From: Leptothrix sp. (in: b-proteobacteria)
GTDB lineage: Bacteria > Pseudomonadota > Gammaproteobacteria > Burkholderiales > Burkholderiaceae_C
Length of the DNA: 48,899 nucleotides
Direction: 5' to 3'
Assembly (NCBI GenBank): GCA_013822685.1
Contig: PNKV01000025.1
Coordinates: forward strand, 1-48,899
Position numbers and translations under genes: made by a program. Every line of letters starts with the position of its first letter. The stretch's first letter is position 1. This document shows positions 21,265-28,207 of the stretch, one piece after another. The notes under the pieces were generated by a model. The model was not told where the DNA came from and made no database searches. It worked only from the letters and a program-made list of their open reading frames with translations.

Positions 21265-21357
21265 AACCAGACACTCGGCCTGATCGGCAAGAGTGCGCCA
21301 GACCCGGTAGCGTTCTACGTGCAGCAGGCTGCGCGCCTGAAGTTGAAGGGCCTCTGA
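21265..21357 (+). pseudogene. Fossil 3' end of a triacylglycerol lipase gene
   Basis: 30 codons plus TGA read as the C-terminus of a secreted lipase: NQTLGLIGKSAPDPVAFY, then VQQAARLK and LKGL. Against the last 30 residues of the intact lipase at 27245-28171, 24 are identical and both end in Gly-Leu-stop. Codons differ widely at third positions, so it is not a recent copy. Upstream of 21265 the resemblance is lost and no start codon or signal peptide exists; the fragment lies between prmA and the zinc-ribbon gene and cannot code for an enzyme. Confidence 0.8.
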
Positions 21358-21427
21358 GCGAGCGGGGCCTTCCACAAGGGCTAACCGGGGGCGGAACAGC
21401 CCTCGGCTCGTGGCATCATCCAGCGCC

Positions 21428-22858
21428 ATGAGCCTGGCCACCCGATGCACCCACTGCGGAACGATCTTCAAGGTCGTGCAAGACCAATTGAAGGTCTCCG
21501 AAGGCTGGGTGCGTTGCGGCCGCTGCAACGAGGTCTTCAACGCCCTGCCCGGCCTGTTCGACCTGGACCGCGATCCACCACCGCAACGGCCCGCCTCCGC
21601 GCCACCGCGCCCCCCCGAGCCACCTGCGGCCTTTGCGCCACCGACGCCTGCCCCGGTGCCCGACACCCAGGATTCGACCTGGCCCAGCACCTCGCCCGCG
21701 CCGCACATCGAGCAAAACGATTTCGCGCTGGATGACAACATCGCGCCGCATGCGCCGATTGACGATCTGCTGTCCGCCACTGATTTCGAGCTGGACACCT
21801 CCGTGGCCATGCCGGGCCAGCCCGAGCCGCCGCCCCGGTCGTTCGAATCCTATGCGCAGCAGGCCGAAGCGCCCAGCCCGCCTGAGTTCTTGCCCAGCAA
21901 CCTGCCGGTCACCGACGAATCGGATGCGCTCGATTCCCGCTACCTCATGCCCTCGGAGACCGAGCGGCCCCAGCGCCGCCGTCGCCGCCGTGGCCCCGAT
22001 TTCGCAGACGCGGAGTTCCCCACCGATGCGCTGGGCGAGATCCAGGACGACTGGGCTTCTGACTTCGGCCCTTCGTCCACGCCCTACATCGACGAGCCTG
22101 CGCCAGCCCCGGCGGCTCCGCCCGTGGCCACACCGCCTTCGGCGGTCATCGCGGCCAAGCTTGACGCCCCCAGCGAAGAAGACGCCCCGCCCTCCCGCCT
22201 GGGCGAAGACTTCGTGCCCGAGCAAGCCCTCAAGCCCCCCAGCCAACGCAAAGGCCGCCCAGGCACACGTGGCCGCGACCCGGCCGCCAAAACACCTGAG
22301 TTTTTGCGCCGTGCACAGCGTCGCGCTTTCTGGCGGCATCCCGCCACGCGCACCGTCCTGTCGCTGATCAGCCTGGCCTTGGTCGCCACGCTGGCCTTGC
22401 AGGCCGCCCACCAGTTCCGCAACACCTTGGCCGCCCACTTCCCTGAGGCAAGGCCTTACCTGGCCCAGTGGTGCGAGGCCATGAACTGCAAGATCGAAGC
22501 GCCACTGGGCATTGACAGCCTGCTGGTGGAAAGCGCCACCCTCGTGCGCACCAGCTCCGAAGGCCCTGACACTTACCGCCTGGTGGTGGTGGTGCACAAC
22601 CGCGCGCCCATCGGCCTGGCCTGGCCCGATGTTGACCTGACCTTGACCGACACCAATGGCGCCATCGTGGCCCGCCGGGCGTTTTCGCCGCGCGATGCCC
22701 AATGGGTTGACAGCGCCGATGCCAAGGCCGATCCCGAGGTGGCCCCCGGCCCTGTGCCGGTGGCGGCCCCAGCTGACCGCAGCACCACTTTGCAATGGCG
22801 CCTCCAGGCGCCTAACCTGAAACTGGCGGGCTACACCGCCGAGCTCTTTTACCCTTGA
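21428..22858 (+). CDS. Zinc-ribbon DUF3426 membrane protein
   Basis: 476-residue protein. The N-terminal MJ0042-type zinc ribbon has two CxxC knuckles (TRCTHCGTIF and VRCGRCNEVF). A long Pro/Ala/Glu-rich disordered stretch follows (about residues 55-290), then a single membrane helix (TRTVLSLISLALVATLAL) and a C-terminal DUF3426 domain with WCEAMNCKIEAPLGIDSL. The topology puts the ribbon in the cytoplasm and DUF3426 in the periplasm. Usual neighbour of prmA in Burkholderiales; role unknown. The ATG at 21428 is used because the zinc ribbon begins immediately after it. Confidence 0.9.
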   Translation: MSLATRCTHCGTIFKVVQDQLKVSEGWVRCGRCNEVFNALPGLFDLDRDPPPQRPASAPPRPPEPPAAFAPPTPAPVPDTQDSTWPSTSPAPHIEQNDFALDDNIAPHAPIDDLLSATDFELDTSVAMPGQPEPPPRSFESYAQQAEAPSPPEFLPSNLPVTDESDALDSRYLMPSETERPQRRRRRRGPDFADAEFPTDALGEIQDDWASDFGPSSTPYIDEPAPAPAAPPVATPPSAVIAAKLDAPSEEDAPPSRLGEDFVPEQALKPPSQRKGRPGTRGRDPAAKTPEFLRRAQRRAFWRHPATRTVLSLISLALVATLALQAAHQFRNTLAAHFPEARPYLAQWCEAMNCKIEAPLGIDSLLVESATLVRTSSEGPDTYRLVVVVHNRAPIGLAWPDVDLTLTDTNGAIVARRAFSPRDAQWVDSADAKADPEVAPGPVPVAAPADRSTTLQWRLQAPNLKLAGYTAELFYP

Positions 22859-22870
22859 GGATTTTCAAAC

Positions 22871-23782
22871 ATGTCCGTTCTGATCTGCGGCTCGCTGGCC
22901 TTTGACACCATCAGCACCTTCGACGGCCGCTTCGCGCAGCAGATCCTGCCCGACCAGCTGCACATCCTGAACGTGTCGTTCCTGGTGCCCACGCTCCGGC
23001 GCGAGTTCGGCGGCTGCGCCGGCAACATCGCCTACGGCCTGCACCAGCTCGGTGGCCAGCCCGTGGTCATGGCCGCGCTGGGCGTCGATGGCGACTCGTA
23101 CCGCGAGCGCATGCAGCAATGGGGCGTCAGCCTCGAGCACGTGCTGACCGTGACCGAGAGCCACACCGCCCAGGCCATCATCATCACCGACAAGGACAAC
23201 AACCAGATCACGGCCTTCCACCCCGGCGCCATGCAGCATGCCGACAAGCTGGTGATCAAGCCCGACGTGGGCGTGCAACTGGCCATCATCGGCCCCGATG
23301 GCCGCGACGCCATGATCCAGCACGCCCAGCAACTGGCCGACGCCAAGATCCCTTTCGTGTTCGACCCGGGCCAGGGCCTGCCCATGTTCGATGGCGATGA
23401 CCTGAAGCGTTTCGTGTCGCAAGCCAGCTGGGTGGCCGTGAACGACTACGAAGGCAAGATGTTGGCCGACCGCACCGGCCAAAGCCTGGCCGAGATCTCG
23501 AAGTCGCACCTCAAGGGCCTGATCGAGACCCTGGGCGCCGAGGGCTGCAACGTCTACATCCAGGGTGAGAAGACCCACGTGGCGGGCGTCAAGGCCGCCG
23601 CCGTGCTCGACCCCACCGGTTGTGGCGACGCCTTCCGCGGCGGCCTGCTGCACGGCCTGTCCAATGGCTGGGACCTGGTCAAGTCGGTGGGCCTGGCCAA
23701 CCGCATGGGCGCGCTCAAGATCGCCGTCTCGGGCCCGCAAAACTACACGGTCGACCGCGCCGCCTTGCTGGCTGCTGCCTGA
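22871..23782 (+). CDS. PfkB-family sugar/nucleoside kinase
   Basis: Ribokinase-fold kinase of 303 residues. N-terminal MSVLICGSLAFDTI and the FGGCAGNIAYGL substrate loop; C-terminal ATP signature DPTGCGDAFRGGLLHGL with the catalytic Asp in GCGDAF. Annotated relatives are called carbohydrate or adenosine kinase; the substrate cannot be settled from sequence. It starts 12 bases after the zinc-ribbon gene, so the two are probably co-transcribed. Confidence 0.88.
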   Translation: MSVLICGSLAFDTISTFDGRFAQQILPDQLHILNVSFLVPTLRREFGGCAGNIAYGLHQLGGQPVVMAALGVDGDSYRERMQQWGVSLEHVLTVTESHTAQAIIITDKDNNQITAFHPGAMQHADKLVIKPDVGVQLAIIGPDGRDAMIQHAQQLADAKIPFVFDPGQGLPMFDGDDLKRFVSQASWVAVNDYEGKMLADRTGQSLAEISKSHLKGLIETLGAEGCNVYIQGEKTHVAGVKAAAVLDPTGCGDAFRGGLLHGLSNGWDLVKSVGLANRMGALKIAVSGPQNYTVDRAALLAAA

Positions 23783-23820
23783 CCCGCCCAGGCGGCATCG
23801 CTGCTGCCTTGCTGACAAGA

Positions 23821-23843
23821 GGGCGCTCGCCCATGAAGCGCCC
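23821..23843 (+). terminator. GC-rich hairpin after the PfkB gene
   Basis: Perfect 7-bp stem GGGCGCT / AGCGCCC with a 9-base loop, about 40 bases after the kinase stop and before the next gene. No U-run follows, so it is either a weak terminator or only a chance hairpin. Confidence 0.25.
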
Positions 23844-23869
23844 CTTCATCCAAGTTCAGAGGAATCACC

Positions 23870-24898
23870 ATGCCTTGCCTTCCAAACCGCCGCGCACTCA
23901 GCGTGTTGGCGGCGCTCGCGTCGGCTTTGAGCGTGCTCAGCGCCTGCTCTCCAACCCAGGCCGCCAACCAGCAGACCGACGCCCTGCACCTGGCCACCTG
24001 GAACATGGAATGGCTGCTCACGCCCGCTGACCGCGCCGAGCTGGGCAGCCGCTGCGTGCGCCAACAACCCCGCAGCCACGAGCGCGCCTTGCCTTGCACG
24101 CCCGGCAAGGCCCAGCCCCCCACCCGCGGCGCGGCCGACTTCGACGCCTTGGCCCGCACGGCCACGCAACTGCATGAGGTGCTGCGGGCCGATGCCGTGG
24201 CCTTGCAAGAGGTGGACGGCGCCACTGCGGCTCGGCAAGTCTTCCGCCACGGCTGGAAGCTGGATTGCTTCGTCGACCGGGCCCATCCACAAAAAGTGGG
24301 CTTTGCCATCCGCGAAGGCACGCCCTACCGCTGCAATGGCGATTTGAGCGCTTTGGACATCGACGGCAGCACCCGCGCTGGCGCCGATGTGACGCTCTAC
24401 CCCGGCACCGCCCGCGAAGTGCGCCTGTTGTCCGTGCACCTGAAAAGCGGTTGTTTCAACGGCAAGCTGGACCGCCAATTTGCCCCCTGCCAACGCCTGC
24501 GCCAGCAAGTGCCCGTGCTTGAGCGGTGGGTGGACGAGCGGGTGCGCGAAGGCAAGGCTTTCGCCATCCTGGGCGATTTCAACCGCCACCTGGACAAGGA
24601 CTCGAACCACCCGGCCGGGCCGGACGAGTCACAACCGCTCAACGTGTTCAATGCCTTGAGCGACAACGAACCCAAGGGCGCCGTGCTGGTGCGCGCCACC
24701 GAAGGCGCCGACAGCATCCCTTGCAGCGCCGATGACCGGCATACCCGCTACATCGATGACATCCTGGTCAGCGAAAAGCTGGCCACCCGCGCCGCCCGGA
24801 AGCAATTCACGCGGGTGCCTTTTGCCGCTGAGGACCAAGGGCGTCAGCTGTCAGACCACTGCCCCGTGGTCTACAGCTTGACTGGGTTGGGGCGATGA
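23870..24898 (+). CDS. Endonuclease/exonuclease/phosphatase-fold lipoprotein
   Basis: 342-residue exported protein of the EEP superfamily (DNase I-like fold), which hydrolyses phosphodiester or phosphate-ester bonds. The signal peptide ends in the lipobox LSAC. Family blocks: HLATWNMEWL at the start, ALQEVDG with the metal-binding Glu, SVHLKSGC, ILGDFNRH with Asp and Asn, and QLSDHCPVV with the terminal catalytic His. The lipobox predicts a membrane-anchored periplasmic or surface enzyme. AGAGGAA precedes the ATG. Substrate (extracellular nucleic acid, lipid or other) is open. Confidence 0.88.
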   Translation: MPCLPNRRALSVLAALASALSVLSACSPTQAANQQTDALHLATWNMEWLLTPADRAELGSRCVRQQPRSHERALPCTPGKAQPPTRGAADFDALARTATQLHEVLRADAVALQEVDGATAARQVFRHGWKLDCFVDRAHPQKVGFAIREGTPYRCNGDLSALDIDGSTRAGADVTLYPGTAREVRLLSVHLKSGCFNGKLDRQFAPCQRLRQQVPVLERWVDERVREGKAFAILGDFNRHLDKDSNHPAGPDESQPLNVFNALSDNEPKGAVLVRATEGADSIPCSADDRHTRYIDDILVSEKLATRAARKQFTRVPFAAEDQGRQLSDHCPVVYSLTGLGR

Positions 24899-24970
24899 GC
24901 GCTTGAGTGCTTTGTACTGGCAGCGCGGGGCGGGGGCGGGGGCGGCATCCGTCGGGGCTTCAGGTGGGTG

Positions 24971-24989
24971 GTCCCGCTGTTAGCGGGAC
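24971..24989. repeat. 8-bp perfect hairpin at spacer edge
   Basis: GTCCCGCT-GTT-AGCGGGAC, an 8-bp perfect stem with a three-base loop, directly before the first palindromic repeat copy. No T-run on either side, so it is not a typical terminator, though it lies 70 bases after the EEP gene stop. Confidence 0.6.
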
Positions 24990-24992
24990 TGC

Positions 24993-25124
24993 CTTGCGAA
25001 GCGCAGGGTTGCGGTGGGGCCGTGGAACTCTCTTCGCGGCCTGCGGCCGCTGCGTTCAAACATCCACGGCCAGTCAGAATTGATGCGCGCTGCGCGCGCC
25101 CACCTCAACCCCGCACTTCGCAAG
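24993..25124. repeat. MITE-like palindromic repeat, copy 1
   Basis: 132-bp unit with near-perfect terminal inverted repeats of about 26 bp: it opens CTTGCGAAGCGCAGGGTTG and closes with the complementary CAACCCCGCACTTCGCAAG (three mismatches over 26). It contains short open frames but nothing protein-like. A second, inverted copy lies at about 25315-25440; the two share the exact 18-mer GCGCGCCCACCTCAACCC (25094-25111; complement at 25323-25340) and roughly three quarters of positions elsewhere. Confidence 0.7.
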
Positions 25125-25172
25125 CACCCACGCAGGCGCCCCGCCGGATGCCGCCCCAGCCCCTTTTCGCCC

Positions 25173-25264
25173 CGCTGGTGGTGTGGCACGGCCCCTGGTG
25201 ATATGCCACCGTCGTGGTGTTTCGCCACACCGTTCGCGCACCACCTCGCGCCCCACCACCAGCG
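25173..25264. repeat. Inner 11-bp inverted repeat between the two copies
   Basis: CGCTGGTGGTG (25173-25183) and its exact complement CACCACCAGCG (25254-25264) enclose a 70-base region that has smaller complementary pieces. It sits in the middle of the gene-free spacer, between the two larger palindromic units. No gene is seen here. Confidence 0.5.
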
Positions 25265-25515
25265 AGGCGATCAGGAGTCGCCGGTGGCTGGCAGGGCGAC
25301 GTCGGTGGCGCCTAGGAGCGCAGGGTTGAGGTGGGCGCGCGAAGCGCGCTTCGTCAACTGACTTGCTGTGGCTGTTTGAGCGCAGCGGCCATCAGGCCGC
25401 GCAGCGAGTTCCACAGCACCACCTCGACCCGAGCACCGCAGAGCAGTCCGCCGCAAAGCGGTGGACCGCCACCATCGGAGCCCTGCCAGCCACTGGCGAC
25501 TCCCAGCCTCGCGTT
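25262..25515. repeat. Large imperfect palindrome holding repeat copy 2
   Basis: About 250-bp imperfect palindrome next to gpmA. Outer arms at 25274-25297 and 25480-25503 are complementary over 24 bases with one mismatch, and extend with weaker pairing to 25312 and 25465 inward and to GCGAGGC outward. Inside lies the inverted second copy of the 132-bp repeat (about 25315-25440), and at 25446-25466 a further 9-bp hairpin (GTCCGCCGC / GCGGTGGAC). With copy 1 this fills most of the 636-base spacer 24899-25534, which otherwise holds no gene. Confidence 0.6.
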
Positions 25516-25534
25516 CCCCGACGAAGCGCTTGAA

Positions 25535-26278
25535 TCAGGCCTTGCCCTGGCTCGCCACCGCAGCCGCCGCCTTGGCAATCGACTCTGCATCGCCCAGGTA
25601 GTAATGCTTGATCGGCTTCAGGTCCGCATCCAGCTCATACACCAGCGGGATGCCGTTGGGGATGTTCAGGCCCACGATCTCGTCATCGCCGATGTTGTCC
25701 AGGTACTTGACCAAAGCGCGGATGCTGTTGCCATGCGCGGCCACCACGATGCGCTTGCCTGCCTTGATGGCCGGGGCCATGGCCTCATTCCAGAAAGGCA
25801 GCACGCGCTCCACGGTGTCCTTCAGGCATTCGGTCAGCGGGATCTGCTCGGGCTTGAGCTTGCTGTAGCGGATGTCCTGGCGTTGGCCGCGCGGGTCGTT
25901 GGCCTCCAAGGCAGGTGGCGGCGTGTCATAGCTGCGGCGCCACACCAGCACCTGCTCGTCGCCATATTGCTTGGCGGTCTCGGCCTTGTTCAAGCCCTGC
26001 AGGCCGCCGTAGTGGCGCTCGTTCAGGCGCCAGGAGTTGACAACCGGCAGCCAGGGGCGGTCCATCTCGTCCAGCGCGTGCCACAAGGTGTGGATGGCAC
26101 GCTTGAGCACCGAGGTGTAGGCCACGTCGAATTCGTAGCCATCGGCCTTGAGCAGGCGGCCGGCCTGTTTGGCCTGTTCGACACCAGTGGGCGTCAGGTC
26201 CACATCGGTCCAGCCGGTGAATCGGTTTTCGAGGTTCCAGGTGGATTCGCCATGGCGAATCAGCACAAGCTTGTACAT
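25535..26278 (-). CDS. gpmA: 2,3-bisphosphoglycerate-dependent phosphoglycerate mutase
   Basis: Interconverts 3- and 2-phosphoglycerate in glycolysis and gluconeogenesis. 247 residues, the usual dPGM size. The phosphohistidine motif LIRHGEST (His9), [22 protein letters not shown] and [10 protein letters not shown] with the second catalytic His are all present. Divergent from the rhodanese gene, as is common in Burkholderiales. Confidence 0.97.
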   Translation of the reverse strand: MYKLVLIRHGESTWNLENRFTGWTDVDLTPTGVEQAKQAGRLLKADGYEFDVAYTSVLKRAIHTLWHALDEMDRPWLPVVNSWRLNERHYGGLQGLNKAETAKQYGDEQVLVWRRSYDTPPPALEANDPRGQRQDIRYSKLKPEQIPLTECLKDTVERVLPFWNEAMAPAIKAGKRIVVAAHGNSIRALVKYLDNIGDDEIVGLNIPNGIPLVYELDADLKPIKHYYLGDAESIAKAAAAVASQGKA

Positions 26279-26312
26279 GGCTTCAAGTCCGGTCGCGTAA
26301 AGGGAGTCGGAG

Positions 26313-26322
26313 ATTATAAAAT
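26313..26322. promoter_or_regulatory. Overlapping -10 boxes of gpmA and rhodanese gene
   Basis: The 77-base divergent gap holds an AT-rich core. On the minus strand it reads a perfect TATAAT (26313-26318), 35 bases before the gpmA start; on the plus strand TATAAA/TAAAAT lies 34 bases before the rhodanese start. No convincing -35 box on either side. Confidence 0.4.
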
Positions 26323-26355
26323 CCCCCGTTTGCCATCCACACGAAAGATTTTTCC

Positions 26356-26766
26356 ATGAGCTATCTGCTTGAGAACTGGTACTGGCTTGTCGCAGCCTTG
26401 GCCTCCGGGGGCCTGCTGTTGTGGCCCCAGATCAAGGGCGGCGCCAATGGTGGCCTGACCCCGGCCAACGCGGTGCAGCTCATCAACCGCGAAAAAGCGC
26501 AGGTGATCGACGTGAGCGACACCGCCGAATTTGCCGCCGGCCACGTCGTGGGCGCCAAGAACATCCCCCTGGACACCCTGGCCGACAAGGTGAAGGGCCT
26601 GCCTGGCAACAAAACCACCCCCCTGGTCGTGGTGTGCGCCACGGGCGCGCGCAGCACCAAGGCCGTGGCCCAGCTCAAAACCATGGGCTACGAAAAAGCC
26701 CAGGTGCTGGCCGGCGGCCTGAAAGCCTGGCGCGAAGCCAACCTGCCGGTCGATAAAGCGGCCTGA
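26356..26766 (+). CDS. Membrane-anchored rhodanese-like protein
   Basis: 136 residues: an N-terminal membrane helix ([16 protein letters not shown]) and one rhodanese domain with the active-site Cys94 in [10 protein letters not shown], able in principle to carry a persulphide. [21 protein letters not shown] is the typical fold block. It lies between gpmA and grxC, the usual place for this family; role in sulphur transfer or redox control is inferred. Confidence 0.9.
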   Translation: MSYLLENWYWLVAALASGGLLLWPQIKGGANGGLTPANAVQLINREKAQVIDVSDTAEFAAGHVVGAKNIPLDTLADKVKGLPGNKTTPLVVVCATGARSTKAVAQLKTMGYEKAQVLAGGLKAWREANLPVDKAA

Positions 26767-26864
26767 TGCCACACCGGGGCGCCCGCCGGGTGCCCCCACT
26801 CGGGAGGCGGTCATGCCAAGCGCAGGACAATGTCTCCTGGATTGAACTTCAACAGAGCCGCGCC

Positions 26865-27122
26865 ATGCAAGCCGTCAAGATGTACACCACCCAGGTCTGC
26901 CCCTACTGCATCAGGGCCAAGATGCTGCTCAAACAGCGTGGTGTCGAGAACATCGAAGAAATCCGCGTTGACCAGGACCCGGTGCAACGCCAGCACATGA
27001 TGCAGATCACCGGCCAGCGCACCGTGCCGCAGATATTCATTGGCGACACCCACGTGGGCGGCTGCGACGACCTGATGGCCCTGGACCAACGAGGCGGCTT
27101 GATGCCCTTGCTGGGCGCCTGA
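26865..27122 (+). CDS. grxC: Glutaredoxin 3
   Basis: Small GSH-dependent disulphide reductase of 85 residues. Active site CPYC in YTTQVCPYCIRAK, glutathione-binding TVPQIFIGDTHVGG, and CDDLMALD near the end. The ATG at 26865 is used; the frame is open to 26766 but that part is not family-like. In many relatives secB follows directly; here a lipase gene does. Confidence 0.95.
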   Translation: MQAVKMYTTQVCPYCIRAKMLLKQRGVENIEEIRVDQDPVQRQHMMQITGQRTVPQIFIGDTHVGGCDDLMALDQRGGLMPLLGA

Positions 27123-27201
27123 AGCTCACCCCTCACCTGAGGGGGTGCCGGAAAAAGTGCCGCCGTGCCTAGGGAATCCACGGGATGCCGGGAACCATCC
27201 A

Positions 27202-27241
27202 GGGCGTGAATATAGTTTCATTACATAACTATCTCACGCCC
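27202..27241 (+). promoter_or_regulatory. Palindrome just before the lipase start codon
   Basis: Imperfect inverted repeat GGGCGTGAATATAGTT (27202-27217) / AACTATCTCACGCCC (27227-27241) with a nine-base loop, ending three bases before the ATG at 27245. All of the short arm pairs apart from one bulged or mismatched step. No Shine-Dalgarno sequence is visible between it and the ATG. It may be an operator or an mRNA hairpin controlling lipase translation; neither is shown. Confidence 0.5.
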
Positions 27242-27244
27242 ACC

Positions 27245-28171
27245 ATGCGCACCGCATCATCAAACTTCTCCGCCGTGGCACTGACCACTGCCTTGTTCTG
27301 CGGCGCCGTCTCCTCGGCCCATGCTGGGCTGCTTACCGCCCCCAAGTCCACCGAGGCGCAAACGCGCTACCCCATCGTGCTGGTGCACGGCCTGCTGGGC
27401 TTTGACGACATCCTGGGCCTGGAGTATTTCTACCAAATCCCGGCCGACCTGCGCAAGAACGGCGCCACCGTGCTGGTGGCCAAGGTCTCGGCCGTCAACG
27501 ACAACGATGTTCGCGGCGAGCAACTGCTCAAGCAGCTCAAGGAATGGCAGGCGGCCAAGGGCTACGCCAAGTTCAATTTGATTGGCCACAGTCAGGGCGG
27601 CCCCACCGCACGCTATGCCGCCGGCATTGCCCCGGGCTTGATCGCCAGCGTGACCACGGTGGGATCGCCCCACACCATCCCGGCGGGGGGCCGCGTTGAC
27701 GCGATCGGCAACTTGCTGAACAACTACGTGGGGGTGGTCTCGTTCCTGGGCAACTTCGTGGACTGGGCTTCGGGCCACAAAGACCTGCCGGTTGACGAAG
27801 CCGCTCTGAAAGCCTGGTCCGAGAACACGGCCGCTTTCAATGAACGCTTTCCGGCCGGCATGCCCGCCACGCCATGCGCCAGCGGCCCGGCCCTGGCCAG
27901 CAATGGCGTGGCCTATTACTCAGCCACGGGCAACGTGGCCAAAACCAACGCCTGGGACCCAGCCGATTTGTTGATGGCCGCTGGCGACATCCCCAGCGAT
28001 GGCCTGGTCGGCGTTTGCTCGGCCGCCTGGGGCCAGGTGCTGCGCAACGACTATCCCTGGAACCACTTCGACGAAGTCAACCAGGTCTTGGGTTTGACGG
28101 GCAAGGGCGCACCTGATCCGGTGGCCTTCTACCGTCAGCAGGCGGCCCGACTGAAAGCTTCGGGCCTTTGA
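27245..28171 (+). CDS. Secreted triacylglycerol lipase (family I-like)
   Basis: Alpha/beta-hydrolase of 308 residues that should cleave acylglycerols outside the cell. Sec signal peptide ending SSAHA-G; oxyanion block IVLVHGLLGFD; nucleophile Ser116 in GHSQGG; Asp252 in IPSDGLVG; His274 in WNHFDEVNQ; and a cysteine pair (Cys211, Cys258) as in the Pseudomonas/Burkholderia lipases. The start at 27245 gives a normal signal peptide; the frame is open to 27185 but that region holds the palindrome. No lipase-specific foldase (lif) gene follows, which is unusual for true family I.1/I.2 members. Confidence 0.93.
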   Translation: MRTASSNFSAVALTTALFCGAVSSAHAGLLTAPKSTEAQTRYPIVLVHGLLGFDDILGLEYFYQIPADLRKNGATVLVAKVSAVNDNDVRGEQLLKQLKEWQAAKGYAKFNLIGHSQGGPTARYAAGIAPGLIASVTTVGSPHTIPAGGRVDAIGNLLNNYVGVVSFLGNFVDWASGHKDLPVDEAALKAWSENTAAFNERFPAGMPATPCASGPALASNGVAYYSATGNVAKTNAWDPADLLMAAGDIPSDGLVGVCSAAWGQVLRNDYPWNHFDEVNQVLGLTGKGAPDPVAFYRQQAARLKASGL

Positions 28172-28207
28172 GGCAGATGACGCGGGGCCAAAAGTCCCGC
28201 CTTGCGC

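Noticed and set aside
24968..25590. Short open frames in the repeat spacer
   Set aside because: They arise from the palindromic GC-rich repeats on both strands and lack ribosome sites; treated as repeats, not genes.
27129..27144. Small stem CCCCTCA/TGAGGGG after grxC
   Set aside because: The loop is only two to four bases and no T-run follows; too weak to call a terminator.
27185..27244. Longer lipase start with 20 extra residues
   Set aside because: Would place a palindrome in coding sequence and bury the signal peptide; the ATG at 27245 gives a normal one.
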